Assembly: GCF_036370855.1 (NCBI RefSeq) | Contig: NC_088099.1 | Coordinates: forward strand, 155,643,517-155,707,516 | Source: Dromaius novaehollandiae | Taxonomy: Eukaryota; Chordata; Aves; Casuariiformes; Dromaiidae | Direction: 5' to 3' | DNA length: 64,000 nt | In this document: one piece after another, positions 15,801 through 30,800 of the stretch | How positions within the stretch are numbered: position 1 is the stretch's first letter | How the letters are laid out: each line of letters opens with the position of its first letter | The notes under the pieces: generated by a model | The model's database searches: none | What the model was told of the DNA's origin: nothing | The model's input: only the letters and a program-made list of their open reading frames with translations | Position numbers and translations under genes: made by a program

Positions 15801-18800
15801 GATACTATATTTAAAGTAGAAAGGATGTTACCTGAAGAACTGGAGGCTATGACAGCAGCACCTCTCAGTCCTTTGGGAAAGCCCTTAAATAACTCTTAGG
15901 AAAGGACATGAGCAACTAACACTCAGAAGTGACTTGCTGTTGCACACAGGAGTGGGTTCCCAGACAGTTCTTCATCCTGTTCTACTGTTCTTTGCAGCAC
16001 CCACACCTTTAGCAAGGACAGCACAGGACTGACGAACTGAGTGTGCCTTAGGCAGATAAGGGTATAGGGTCCCTGTACGGATGAGGGATATAAGTGAAGC
16101 CATGGGGCTAGGATTCTAGTTGTGGGAAGGGGGAGGGTAAGGGAACATAACCAGAAGGATAGGAAGAAGATACATCTCTTTCTATAAATGAATGCCACTA
16201 GCAAAGGACAAAGACTCACTGCTGTTACCGCTACTCAGTGCCTGCTTCCTAGCATTACATTTGGAAAACTATGGTACAGGCAGAACATTCTTTTCAAAAA
16301 GAGATTATTCTTAATGGAAATGAAAAAATAATTTACTAATGGAAATACAAAAATCCATTAGCTTCCAGCAAGAACATCAAAATCTTCAGGCCAAATAATT
16401 CCATCCAGTTGTCATTCCCATCTCCAAAACCATCCATAATACTTTTTATTTCAAAAGAAGGTACAAGAAACCTTGAAGTAAGCAGGCAGAGAAATATCTG
16501 GGCAACGAAGAATGTCTCTCTTGACTCACTAACACATTTTTGTGTAAAAACCCAAACAAAAAGAGGAGAAATAACTGCATAGGGAGACAGTGAAAATTAT
16601 TATTCACAAGGCAGTCGCAGAAACATATTTTGGTTAATATGTTTGGTATTTTTTCCTTGTAGCAAGTAGTATACATATTTTAGCTAAGTTTTGTTTCTAC
16701 TCAGCATCTCTTTAGATTGCAATGCAGAACTGTATTATCTTCTGTTCTTATATTGTCTTCTTTGATGCAAAATGTCTGAAATATATAGAAAAATGCTACT
16801 TTATTATATTACCTGTTTAATCCAGTGGCGATATTCATTAACACCAAAAGTTTTCTTCATCCAAAGGCCATAAATATAACCCGAGATTCCCTTTAGCACC
16901 CATTCATCTGACCTATAATAAGAAAGAAGCATGAATTACACCACTTCAGCAGGTATTTCGTAAGGGATGGTATTTTCGACCAGCTCAAAATAGCCACAAG
17001 TTTCGGCAGGTTATGTAACTTCTCTAAGTCAATAGAAGTCTGATGAGCTGTGAACCAGTTTATGTAACTTGGCTCCTAGAAGGGACCAATGAAACTGAAG
17101 AGCCAACGAAAACTGAACTTCTACCACAAAAGCCCAGATTAAAATATAAAACCAAACTACTTTAGCTGAAACTAACAATAAAACAGTGAAAATGGACACG
17201 AAAGTTAAAATAACTGCTAATCTATAGTCTTAATTACTTGATACCCATTTCAATGTGATGGAGATTTGAATAGACGAAAAAGGTGTAGTACAAAATAACT
17301 TTCAAAGTAATTTACAGAAAGAAGCCGAGAGCTTTCAGGGTGATCATCCTACTTTCATATATCTCATAAAAAACAGGACTAAAATACATTGAACAGAACA
17401 TCTACACCACACAAAAGTTAGTCTCTGCACAGCACCCATTTGTTTCATAGGCACAAGTATTTTTCTGATTCCTCCCTGCCTTCTCTTCTTCTTTCCCTGC
17501 CTAGCTCACAATTTGGTGGACAGTGATATTTAAATGCCTGTTTTGAGAGCTGTGCTCTAAGAGAGAAAAATACAGAGGAAAAACTCCAAGGTGAGCACTA
17601 GTTAGAACTCTAAGTGTTAGAGTGGCAAACAGGGCATGATGATACGAGTAAAAGAGCACCACAAGAGGGAATCATTACGAGGGAGAAAGAGTCTTCACCC
17701 TGGAAATGCACTAGTTATACCTATCAGAGCAGTTTCGAGCAGAGATAAATTATACTAGTACAAATCTCAGTTTAAAAACAGGTTGGTTTGTTTTTTAAGC
17801 CAAGGATTCTCTGGGGCATACACCGTACCATGAAACAAGTAATAGGCCCCTTGTAGCTGAAACATAAAGCATAGGCAAAAGGCTTTAAAATTAACACCGA
17901 TCAAAACTGCGAGAAAATGATGCAGAAGATATTCTCAGGGAAGGAGTTATAGGGAGCTTACTACCCAAACCAATTTAGCCACTTAGCACTAACTCCTCCA
18001 CTCCCCTTCTCCTGAACTTCTCCTTAATTTATTAGTCCTGCCACTCAATAAATATTACCTATGCAGGTTGCACTACTTTATCCAAACTATCTGACAGAAA
18101 TTTACTGATGATAGGAAAGAGTCTCCTCCCTCTCTCATTTCCAGATGCCAAAGCTTAATACAACATTCAGAAGCAATGATTTCAGAGACAAGTCATGTTC
18201 AACCGTAAGTGTCTCTGGAACCTTTGTATCTCATATTGCCCTTTCAAGCAGAAAGGCATTCTCCTCAATTTTCATCCATTGTGCTGATTTTATTATTCTT
18301 CTTCTGCTTTTCTTTTCTTTATTTCTTCTAGAGTTATTGTTTCACTTATTCCCCACGTAAAACACCACACGCAAATTAAAATTTCAGTTTCCTAAACTTT
18401 TAGCATTTTCTAGACAGTACAACAGTAACATACTTACCAAGACATTCTGGATATAAAACATCCAAAAAATTGTTGGGCCAAGGCCTGTGCTAAACACCTC
18501 CTTGTCAGTGGAGTTTCATCTATAATCATCGCGCTGTGCAGGAGATTTGTGCTAGATCCCATGAAAAGAAAACAACATAATGTGAGCATAATCTACAAAA
18601 AATTGAAATACATTGTTTTAAAAAGTAAAAGAAATAAAATAAATCCTCCACTGGTTTTCCAAAGAAATATTAACATCTTTTTTAATAATAATAATACAGG
18701 CAGATCTCCTGCCATTATCACAGATACATAATTCTTTGTATAGAGCCAAAGTAGTAGTTTTAACTGGTGAAACTGTTTGGGACTCATGGTACCCTCTCTC

Positions 18801-21800
18801 CCAGCTTAAGAAAAACAAAACATAATCAAACTTCTGTACTTAAGCTGATCTTAAATATTTCATGCATGGCATCTCTAATTCAGGAAGAAAACCTCTGGCA
18901 ATTTTTTATTAAAGATACAAATCCAACATTTTTGTAACAGATAAAATTGGATTTTTTTTTTTAAAAAAAGCCTATACTGTCAACAAAAGCCACTTTTTTC
19001 AAAGCAGGAAGTCTAAAACTCAGGCTATAAAAGTAATACAAGCTTCAGGAATATCTCAATCTTCTTGGATCCAGTGCTTCTAAACCCAAATTTTTAGAAG
19101 GTATAATTTTCTCAAATACTAACCTAAAAATACTCATGGATGCATAAGCAGCTACTTCAACATATGCTTCATCTATGAAAACAGTCTTGAAACAGGAGTA
19201 CGGATAGCGACAGGTAAGAATCTCCTCATAAAATTCAAATACCTCATGAAGGTATGATGTGGTATGTTTGAGCAATGGGAGAAGCTGGGGTAAGCAAAAG
19301 TGAGTCACCTAAAAACAAAGCAAAAACTTGGTATGAGACTGATGAAAATATTTAAACCCATAAATATCAAGTTTATTACATAACAACATAAAAAAAACAA
19401 ATAGTGCTGCCACAGAAATTTAACAGAAAACAGCATTCTTAAGCTGTGATAACGATTACCATGGAAGAAAAGCACACCAAGACGCCAATCTTAACTGTGA
19501 GAGCAGCAACAGGAAAATAATTTTTTAGCAGACAATGCACAATGACGACGTCTACCTACTGATGTCTACCATTTCGAAGCACGTGACATTTTACTTTGAT
19601 TTTGCAAATCAGTGTCTTTTAGAGTATTATTTTTCTTTTAGGCAATAATGAATTAGATAAGTGCAAATCAGTCCAACCGTGCTACTGTTCAGAAAAGGAT
19701 TTGATATAGCTGAGACTACGAGCCACCTCTGATACTACTGTTTTTCTTACAAAGCAAGGAGGCAACCAACAATAGGTCAGAACGACCCAGGCATAACGCC
19801 ACTTACTTCAGCAGTGACACAGGCACCATGTTTAGAATGATCGCTTTACACCCTCAAGCCTGTAAAACTCTGTAGCAATTTATCAGTTTGGGTTTTTTAG
19901 ATCTTATCAATGGATTTTTTTTTAACTGCTATTACCTTTCACTAGTGAGTACAACCCACCAGCAAAAGGTAACATAACACCATCACCGAGAACTAAAACC
20001 TGCTGTTTGTCCTTGGATCAGATAAAGCATAGCATCAGCATTTCCCAGCATTTTCCTGTCACTCTTTCCAAAGGGGAGTACACAGGCCAACCTTCATGAT
20101 GAGCAAGTAATTTAAACTGCCTACCTAGTCCATCCTTACACAGCTTGAAAATACACATAAAAATGTAAGTTGGTAGACTTCACCACAACAGGCTAAGACA
20201 ACAATCTGTTAAGAATGATAATGCTATGTCCAGCTTAGTTCGGAATACTACTGAACTGTGCGGCAATGCTTTTTAGCTACCACAACTAATGGGATGGCTT
20301 TAAAGCTATTTTGAGAAACACACTATCAACTACAAATAAATTAGCCCCACAAATTCAGGCATAAATAGAACTATTGCTCATCTAAAGAATTTAGAATTAT
20401 TGCTCATTCAAAGGCTTTACTTTCCAGATAAAGAACTTTAAATACAGGCATTACTGGAGAAGTTTTATCATAACTGTACTAATACAGGCCATACCTAGAC
20501 ATATCTATTTTTGATCAATATATATTGGACCTCACTATAGGTAGCAACATAAAAATAGTTACAAATTCTTTACAAAAAAGAAAGGAGATCTCTGTGAAGA
20601 TTATTACCTCATGCATATATGGATCAACAAGGATCTCAAAAGGTCCTATGGCCAGTGAGATATTAGAAGCTGCAGTTGGAATAGTCAGCATGTAATGGAA
20701 AGTCTTCTTTCTCATATCGTGGGTATATACAGTTTCCACCAAATCTCCGTTTGAAACGGCCACCATTGCAGCATCTACAGTATACTCAAGTTTCCAGGTA
20801 CACAACTCAGAATATGAATCAACACAAGGAAACCAAAACCTAGGGAAGTTAAGATTGGGGGAGAAATGGTTAATGATTATTATTTCTCTTTTTACAGATG
20901 ATATTTCTCTCAAATTCCAAACTGTATTCTTAAATATTTTGTATGTTGACATTCTGGCGCCTACTATACACCAATCTCACATAGCCTTCCAGCACTCAAA
21001 GTTTCTTTGCCACTATCTCCTGCTAAGCCAAAAAGACTAGAAATCCTAATTGCTGCATTAGATGCTACTTCATGCTACTGGTTAGTCCCTTTAAAGCACA
21101 AATTAGGTTAAGGAATTCTCAGCCTTACAAGAAACTATATGAAAATTCAGAGAAATTACTTGTATTTCCTATACTTGGAGATTAAATAGAAAATGTTTAC
21201 ACTGTATAACTTGCAAAGACATTTTTCTTACCTTGTAGAATTTTGATAACCACATGAAAAGACATGAGCCCCTCTTTCTGCCATGCTGCCTTCCATATTG
21301 GGTACCACAAAATGAAGTCCTCCTTTTGGCTGGTCCAGAGAAAAATTTATATGCACCTTTAGGACTTTTAACTCTGCAGTGGTAAGATAGAAACTAGAGT
21401 AAATATATAACTTATGCAAAAGTTATTTCAGAAGAATCATTCAATTTTGAACTCTTGGTCTACCAAGACTATACATTCCCTTCATTCTCACAGACCTCCA
21501 CATTCACTTACAAAGCACAGCTGAACCTGAACTTACAGAACTGAGACCTCTTAAGCTTAAATTAAAGGATATGAATTTATAAAAATCTTTTTTATAGCAT
21601 GCTGAAATAATTTTATACAAAGGGAGATCATTGTTAGAGTACAACAACTGCATAAAGATTCTTTATGATTGGGGAGTTGGAAGATGAAATGCAACTCCAA
21701 TTGCAGTTTTTATCAAATAAAAACACGCATGTAACATGAACATTCTTAAGACATTTTATTGCCATTTGCAGTTTCTTAAAACCTCTTATTATAGCTAAAG

Positions 21801-24800
21801 CTTTTCCTGTAACTGAAATGTCTTTGCTTTGGGTTTAGTTTCACAGAAATCTCACTTCTGAATAGACTGGCAAGAAAAGAAATTCAAACATAATGTAAAA
21901 TTTAGGCAAAGTCTCACCATATTTTGGCATTCAAACTTTGAAAAGAAAAATTGTACCTGTTTGAATATTATTCCTTCTACTGACGGAAGTAACATAACAG
22001 GAACTTAAAAATTAAAAAAAAGTAACAAAAAAATTCTTTCCCATCAAGATGTATCTGACAACATTGCATGAGTCAGTCTCACAATACAGTTTTTTTTCCC
22101 CTCCCTTTTACCACAGATCTCACAAATCAAAAGGAGAAACTGATAAAATCACGTAAAACAACTAATATAAGAAACTAACAAAATCAGATAAGAAAATAAT
22201 CAACTATGGAAAGCAACTTATTAAAACAGTTATTTGTTCCAGGACTTTGTATTCCAGTTCATAAAGTGACCCTCCTTCAAATAATATATCTTTTTAAACA
22301 ACAGGTAAATAGACATATCTTTGTCAATTCTTTCCACTATTGGCTCATGTATATTGCAAGTAGCTTCAAGCAGTTATAACTTAACACCCAACATATCCCA
22401 TTACACTTGCATCCTCATGTACACTTTTGGAATCCTGACCACCAAACAGCTTGTTTTTAAAGAATGCTGAGAGACCGTTTCTACAGCCACTTCTCCATAT
22501 TACCAAGAAGCGTGAAGGTAATTTTTCAGACTTTAGCTGAAGAGATATGGGTGAGGAAAAAGAAAACAGTAACCACCATTTCAATTGTATTTATAAAATA
22601 ATGTAATGCTATTTATATCTATTTAAGATTACTATCTTCCTACGCAAACTCCCAGCTAACTGTGTGTCACCTTAAATTAAGCTTTCAGTATGGTCTCTTT
22701 ACTTTACCATCAACATGTTTCCACAACTCCGAGGGAACCTTAATGCAGAGCTCTCCATTTCCAGCATCTGGGTCCACAGCACTGACTGCAGCAGCGTAGG
22801 CATTGGAAAAATAGTTGAGATTCCTCCTGTCAGAAATACCCATTTAATTCTTAAAGTATATGCTGAACTACAAAAAGCAATTTTAAAGTTATATGACTTC
22901 TATACTGAGTTTCATGATAAATGTTCGACCAAGCATTGAGATTTTTCCCCCTCTTTGCTTGATAGATAGGGCTAATTTTATTTTATGCTCTTTTATATGT
23001 TATATGAAATTCTAGATGCTAGAGTTTTCACTTTAATCCACAAAACAACAAAAATATAAAAATATTTGTAGTACCTAGAAACAAACTAAAAAAACATTAC
23101 TCTCATTTCTATGCATTCCTTTTATTTACGATGCATACATGGATTCTTGTAATCAGGTTTGAGCTGTTCAAGTTATTAAATATTAGGTGTTATTGACTAC
23201 ACATTTCATTACAAAGTAAAACCACTTCTTCAGTTATGATTTATTCTTAGCTTTTTTTCCTGAAAGGAACAAGAACACAAATGTGTCTGCAGTTACAGGA
23301 GTTATCAGCAGGATAGTAACTTCTTAACTTTAGATCGAAAGAGCTCTTCTGACTGCATTCGGATACCGGAGGATTGACCAGTCAAGTTTGAAAATATCCT
23401 TGCCTTTGCATCTTTATACCTTTTGCACTCTTTCAAAAGGATTTTTAAATCTTGTAAAACATGGACACAACACTTTTCTCAATTCCAGTCCTCTAACACA
23501 TGTAGTTCTTCAAAAGCTTGCACAATTCTGCCCCTGAAGAGAAAGTGTTTTGAATTATTCATCGCCATTTTTTCCAGAACTACCCACATCATTTAACTGT
23601 GTCACTGGTGAATCCAACCGCTGTGGAGGAACAGCTGCAATAAAGCATAAAGCCATCTGCAGCGTACTGCACCACCGTGGAGTACACTGCCTTTTGGCTG
23701 TGGGCTCCTTTCTTCCTCGGAGGGCCATGGAATCTAAAGTCCACCCAAAGCAGACATGACCTCATTTCAGAATTTTACTCCTTCTTCTAACCATTCACTA
23801 TTCACCACCCACAGAGAAAACAGCATTCAACTCAAATTACAGTACCTTACTTGAAAGGATAAAATGTAATTAACCATGCCAGGATCATCCTAAAAGTCTA
23901 GGTATGTCAAACTCAATGCTTATACTCCTAGCCTTCCTCATCTGAGACTTAACTAAAACACTGAAATATATTGAGAACATTTTCATGCAGTTCTTGATCT
24001 TTGGCAATAATAGCGTGCACATTCTCTGGCACCACTACCAAGACTGGGAATGTCAGGAGCAGTAAACCCGTCTACTTTGCTTGGAAGCTTCTGAAAATGG
24101 AACATTAATAGCAGATTGGAGCATATGGGTATAGAAACTCAAAAATTCCAGGTTTTAATACATGATCACTTTGTCCTTTTTCATAGCTTCAGTGCACCTA
24201 AAGATAAGGTATGATACCAAAAAGTTTTAAAAGCATGTTGTGCTACAGAGAATGAGCTTATCAACTGTACACTGGAGTAACTTAGTGTACAATTCCAGGA
24301 CAATTCAAACCAACCTAAATCGGAGCTGTTGTACTATCCCCTAGTGTCAGCCAGATATTCCTTCATCAGCAGACTACTGTTCATCTGAACCTACAGCGAT
24401 GCAGCTGAAAGCTGTAAATGGCAGAAGAAAAAGTCTTTCCTTGGCAGACCTGGCTTTCAGGTAGTTTAGCTCTTAATCTGACTTACTGAAGGGTCAGAGG
24501 AGTGCTAGTATGGATGCAAGGGAGAGTGTCAAAGGGAACACAACTGCCCGAATTGATGTTGGTTTAAGCTGCCTTGAAATGGCATACTAGGAAGGCAAAT
24601 AAATACCATTTTAAAAACAGTCTTAAAAAATGACTGCATGACTGAAAAATACTGCAGTAATCAAAGAAATCACCAATAGAAAACAATAAGACTTCTGTTT
24701 TGGCTGTAAAGTCCGAAGGTTTTTCATTTTAATGTACACATGATCTGGGAATTCACAATTACTGGTAGGGGATCCCTTTCCAAAACACCAGTAAGAATTT

Positions 24801-27800
24801 GCTCGTTTGTGGATTACGGTGAGCTTGTGGTTACGCTTTAAACATCAACAGTTCACAGACAGGAAAAGGTTATGATTTTACAGCAAGAAAGATAGATTCT
24901 GCTGGGCTTAATATTTTAAGGGAAACAGTCTATTCTGGTATTTCATTTATTGTAAAGCAGTCCAATTCAAATGGGTTATTCAGTATAAAAAGACTACATT
25001 AGAGGCTTAGTACCAGACAGTAATCTTTTCGCAGTTACACTATTCTCAATAAACTGGATATGGCTCTTTTAACAAAAACATAGCACAAGCCAAAAGTTGC
25101 AGCTCAAGAAATAAAGCCAACTTTTTTTAATACTAAGTGTAGATTAACAATGAAAGAGCAATACACATTCTTTTTTCTTCCCCTGGTAGAGACACATTTT
25201 ATTATCAGAATTCACCCCAAAACACTGATCACTACAGCCCAGATGAGTGCTGCTGACTGACTGGAAGTATGTTTCATCCTGCAGAGATCTTTTTTCTTTT
25301 TTTTAAGTTACCCTTTGCTTACAAACATCTCCATGTCAAATTGCTATAGCATCTCTCAATACTACCTGCAGCACTGCTACTTAACTGTTATGCAGCCCGC
25401 ATGTAGTCTATACAGCCTTTTTTCTTACAGTATTTAACATCAACTTGGCAAAATAGTTCCTTGATGCACATGTAGGCAGGAAGCTAAGTAGAAGAGTAAA
25501 TGTAATGGATTATAATTCACACTTGTTTTTGGAGTCTAATTCAATATATTAATAAACCACAGGTTTGAGTCTTGCACAGAAAACATCTCATTTTCCTCCT
25601 TACCAAAGGATAAGGGTTTTGCCATCTCTTTTTTTCCAAGTAGTTCACATCTTTGTTATTTTTTTTTAATTAAAAAAGTGTATTATGCATTTACAATTTC
25701 ATAAATACCTTAACAATGGAAACACAGGTTATTTACTGCAGCAAAACAAGACACAGCTCAGCCTAGCAGTAACTTTCCTATATCATTTCTCTGGTATGCA
25801 CAGGTTGAAGGATTGATCACTGACACCTCAGAAGAAAGTATATTGCAAGATACACCCTATCTCATCAATCTCTTCCACAGCTTATTGCTATTCATAACTA
25901 CAGCAGCAGTCAAGTTGGAGGATATCAAAACATCTTGTTTAATATTTTAAAATTACAGACTTCAAATTAAAAAAAAGAAAGACAACAACAAAAACCTCTG
26001 CTGAATTAGTGAATGAACAGGTTTACGCTGCCAAGTTAATATTACACCGAAAAGAGTATGCACAGGAAAGCATTTGTGCATGTTAGCTAACTTTAGAAAA
26101 ATGTATCTTTCTTTACAGAGAAATAATAATAAGCTTGTCAACTGTGCACCATAGTTATCACAAAGATGTAAAAACAGGATTCAAAACAAACGTACAAAGT
26201 AAATTTCCAGGCAACAGCAGAATAATCTTGAACTTCACTCATCACAGATCAAAACAGGAATCCCCCCCTTGAAGCTATGTCTCCTTCAACACCATTGTGT
26301 TACAACTCCAAACTTTTGCTGTGCCTGTTCAACAACTTACAAGCTTAAGGAAAAATCCTAACAGGATTAAGAGAACAGAGAGACCTTCTTTGTCCATTTT
26401 AACTTGAAAAGGAGCTGGAATATATGTAGTTACCTCAGTAATCTGAATACAAACTGTGTAATACAGAAAAAAAAGTCCTACTCTCCTTATATTGACAGAT
26501 TTGAGAAAGCAACGTTTTGCAAGGAATTTTGAAAGGGGACAAGAGGAAGAGGGAGGTGGCTGCAACACTCTACAACAACTCTAAGACCCAAACAGACATG
26601 CTCCAACACTGTTTCCAGGTTGCAAGCAGTCTTTGCCAGATTTCAAAACATTCCTTAAATGTATGAGCTAAGTGGGATTCTCTGCCACCTTGTGTACACA
26701 TGGTAAAACTCTATGAATTGTACATGAAAGTACAGAGAATGAAAGTATAGTTCTATGAAAGTACAGAATAATTAATATATATATATTTTTAATATATATT
26801 TAATATATATATTTATATGAGTTTGTTTCATCTTCTGTAACACGAAAAATGTGAAAGGACAGAGACCACATATGAGACGATAAAATGCACAACTATCACC
26901 TGACCTGAAAACATCCTCAATGTGACACTCAGAACACAGAACTGATCTGACAAAATTCTCACCCAAATAGCAGTAGAAACTTTACCATTGGGAAATGATT
27001 CCTGCTGGCTTTGCTTAAATTTCCTAGATAAAGGTTCCTTTAGTCTTGATTTTCTCACCCTCCTTTAACTTTCTTATGCTTGCTTGCACATCAGAATGTT
27101 TACAACATAAACAAGGTACATTTAACCCCTTCACTTCACTCTCTTTTCATTTTTTGGTGATGATTTTCCTATCTTTCAGAATGATATTCCTGACTCACAA
27201 GTCAAGAGCCACAATCAAAGACTGTTCCCCTCACCCCATTCATTTAGGAAGCATACCTCATCCTTTAAAGCTTTGTAACAAAATGCTCAGTCTAATATTG
27301 TTCATATCCTGGAAAGGATATTTATAAAGCACAGCTACTGAAAACACAGCTTTATCCTACATTTACAAGCCTTAAACAGTAACCAACATCATTTATATTC
27401 TAGACTCCTTACTTCCTAGAGGATTCTACAATTATAGCAGGGAATATAATCTCACAAGCCAGAGAGGCTGCAACAAGTCTTCCCAAAGAAATAATTACAG
27501 TAGCTTTAGATAGAGATTCTTCCATTCTTGTTGCTAATTAAGGGAGCAAGAGAATTTTAAAATGTACCATCTTTGACAGTAAAAGAAAGAAAGAGTCTAT
27601 TAAACATTAATAATTTTTCTACATACTTTATGCATTCTTTTAGAAATCAACACTAACAATGAAAAACATTATCAAAAGCAAGAGGGTATTTTTATACAAA
27701 ACTTTGTAAAGAAGGGCAGAGGCAACTCACTGATGAACTTCCTTTGGAAGTACTAATTTTAGAGGTTTTAGATATCTAGAATTTCTGTTTGTAATTCTGT

Positions 27801-30800
27801 CATAAGAGCACAGATACGGTATTTAATCAAAATTACCATCATAATCAGTATCCACTTACGGCCTGATATTTAAATGGAAAAAACAAGCAGCTCCTGTGAT
27901 ACTCTGGAACACATGTAAGTCTTTGACTTCTGAGATAAAGGAAGAGATGCATGCTAGTTTTTTGTGAAGAATATTTGGTGACCTCTGTCCTTCACAGCTA
28001 TGAATAACACAACAGTTATGAAATACAAGGACTTTTAATTAAGTTCTAATAGCAATCTGAAAACCTGCAGCAGTAAATTCCACAGGCTGCTCTCACCCTG
28101 GAGGAAACAGTACTTCACTTTGCATTCATTGTCTTCAAATTCTATTCATTGATATTGAACAGGATGACAAGGAAAAAGGAAAAAAAAAAAAAAAAGATGG
28201 TGCTCCACTATATCACTAGGATGTTAAATGAAGAAAATGACTTTCTCCACAAAATGATATAGTTTCACAGCATTATCTTACCGATCTTCATTAGAAAGAT
28301 TTATCAGCTTGTTTTTCTTTTTTCTCATAAGCACTAATAAAACAGGAAACTAAAAACTTTAATAGCTGCAAACAAAGTCGAAGGCCAAGCTAGTTGAGTG
28401 GAACTCTAGGATGGCTGTATTTTCTATTCTTACCTATATGCTAAGTTTTGCTTTTTGGCAAGCACAATACATCACAAACAGAGACAGTGTTATCTGAAGA
28501 GCAAAACTTAAAAACTTTTAAGTTAATTACGGCAATTTCACCACTGAAGCAGATAACTGAGCGCTCTCTATCCTTCCAGCTAACAAATCTCTCAGAGCAA
28601 CCACTTTCCAAGGAGACACAACAAATACCTGAAGGACAGTAACAAGCATTTTATTTCAGTAGTCCAATGGTTAAGCTGTCATAGTCACATGATTTGCCTT
28701 ATTCCTATTATTTGTTTTGAAGTAATAAGCAAATTCTATTATATAAGATTATCTGGACATATCTAATAAAATCAGAAAAAATGTTTTCACAGTCTTTTCA
28801 GAAATGGGCGCAAATTTTCTCAAGAACTTTGATGGTGCTTGAATATTCCTATTTAAAGGAATATTCCTGTTTAAAGATCAGAAGGATCAAAAACTACCTA
28901 CCCTAGCATCATAAATCATAAAAATCGCTTTGCAGGACAAACCTATCAGAACATAATAGTCTTAATCTACACAAATTTATACTAATTTTGTCAAACTGGA
29001 ATTAAAAAAAAAAAAATCCAAAAAACACTCAAAATCAAAGGGTCATCCTCTTTTCTGCAACTTTTGCACAAACGTAGTAATACTACTCTAAAATGATCTG
29101 TACAAGAACAAACAAATGCTATTGTCACAATAATTCATTTAAAGAAAATTTGGTTGCAAGAGTATAAAATCGTGTGTGTAAAAATCTTAATTCATCCATT
29201 AAGTCTATCACAGATAAAACATCTTAACCAAAGATACTCTCTTACCATGCGAAAAACGTATGAGGAGGACAACTGCCTAAAGCACTGACAGCACAACTGG
29301 CATTCACTACTTTTTTCCTTCATAAAGTACTCCTTTTAAAAACTTCTAATACTCTTGCAAAACAATACAAAGAAATTTTAATTAAAAAAAAAGAAAACAG
29401 AATAAATACTGTAATTTATAATGAAAATGCTTTCCCTGAAACAAATCACCATACCTACAGTGAAGCGTTTCCCACTGACAATGACATTACCATAAGGAAA
29501 TCATCAGGTAAAACTTGGCAGCAAAATAAAATAAGCCATGGTTAAAGCAAAAGAAGACACTAAATCTGCAGAGTTTTAAACATATCACTTACTGCTTTGA
29601 CTCATGGTGACAAACCTCCAGCGTTGGATCATTATAGATGAAAGCTGCTTCTAGATCGTTGACTCTTACTCTGTAAATTCGGCACTGTTTACTGTTCAAT
29701 TTGATTCTATTCAGGTTTGCAACCGTGGGAAATATTGTCAATTCCACATAACCCTACAAAAACACAAATCAACACCTTTTATTAAAAATCTTTATCAATT
29801 CACAAAGTAAAGAAATACAATGTAAAGTATCAGTTCTTACTAGTGCATCTCCAAAGGAAAATCATAGGGAAAATTAATGCAAATATCAATGTTGCACTTA
29901 AAAAGGGAATTGTGTTTCCCTTTTAGATGCCTAAAATAGATTTTGCAGGTGAATTTCCCCAGCTGTGAAATTAAAAAAAACAACTTCAAGATGGTCGAGT
30001 TAAAAAAGAAAAAAAAAAACCACGCATATTCTGGAATGTGCCTCTATTGACTAGATTTCAAGTCACCAGCATCCTCTTCTATCACTGTGTTTTAGGTTCT
30101 GGCATTGAGCTTGAGACAATGACTTTTAAAGCCTAAGCAGAATCCATTTAGGCAGATACTTAAATTTGCAAAGAGCTCCAAAGACTTCCAGCCTGAAAGC
30201 AGTGAAGTCTCTTCAAAGCCCAAGTAAACTCACATACAAGCTACAAAATTCTGTAACCCTATTCCTAATGTCAACTGACAGTGTGTTGAGTTAGTTCTGA
30301 ATTGCAAATTGTTTGTAATACTTAAAATGCAACGACCATCTTCTAAGAAAGGCTTTCCTCACAAAGGTTAAAGTGTTCACTATTACGAGGTGTTTTATTT
30401 GATACTTTTCAAGGAATGACAGATGTATGAGAGGCAGCTGACTAGAAAGCAAGTAATGTAAAGAAGCTGAAGAACATAATCTGCTTGTGTGTAACTGCTT
30501 CCTCTAAAAACATGAAGAAAATCCAGACTTTTTATTTCTACTTTCATATTTTATTGAAAAAGTACTTACTACAACAGACTTTCTCTGAAAATTTATGTTG
30601 TTGATACAAACTACCTGGTGAGTCGTGCTGGAAGAAAAAATAATTTAAATTAAGTGACATGGTATTTGGACAAATACCAACATTTTAAATGACATTTTAA
30701 CTCTGTTAAAAGAAAAAGAGAGAGATGTATATATAGTATGTGTGTGTATATATATATATATGGTATATTCGTATAGTAGTATAGATAGTATATAGACGGT

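Noticed and set aside
20515..20607. Extension of TAF2 exon 6 open frame beyond its donor
   Set aside because: Intronic read-through; the frame with exon 7 requires the GTAATA donor at 20607.
30570..30627. GT-AG acceptor (CAG|CAC) for TAF2 exon 2
   Set aside because: It would give Thr-Thr-His instead of the conserved Leu-Thr-His, and with the nearest GT donor it creates an immediate stop; the AC acceptor fits better.
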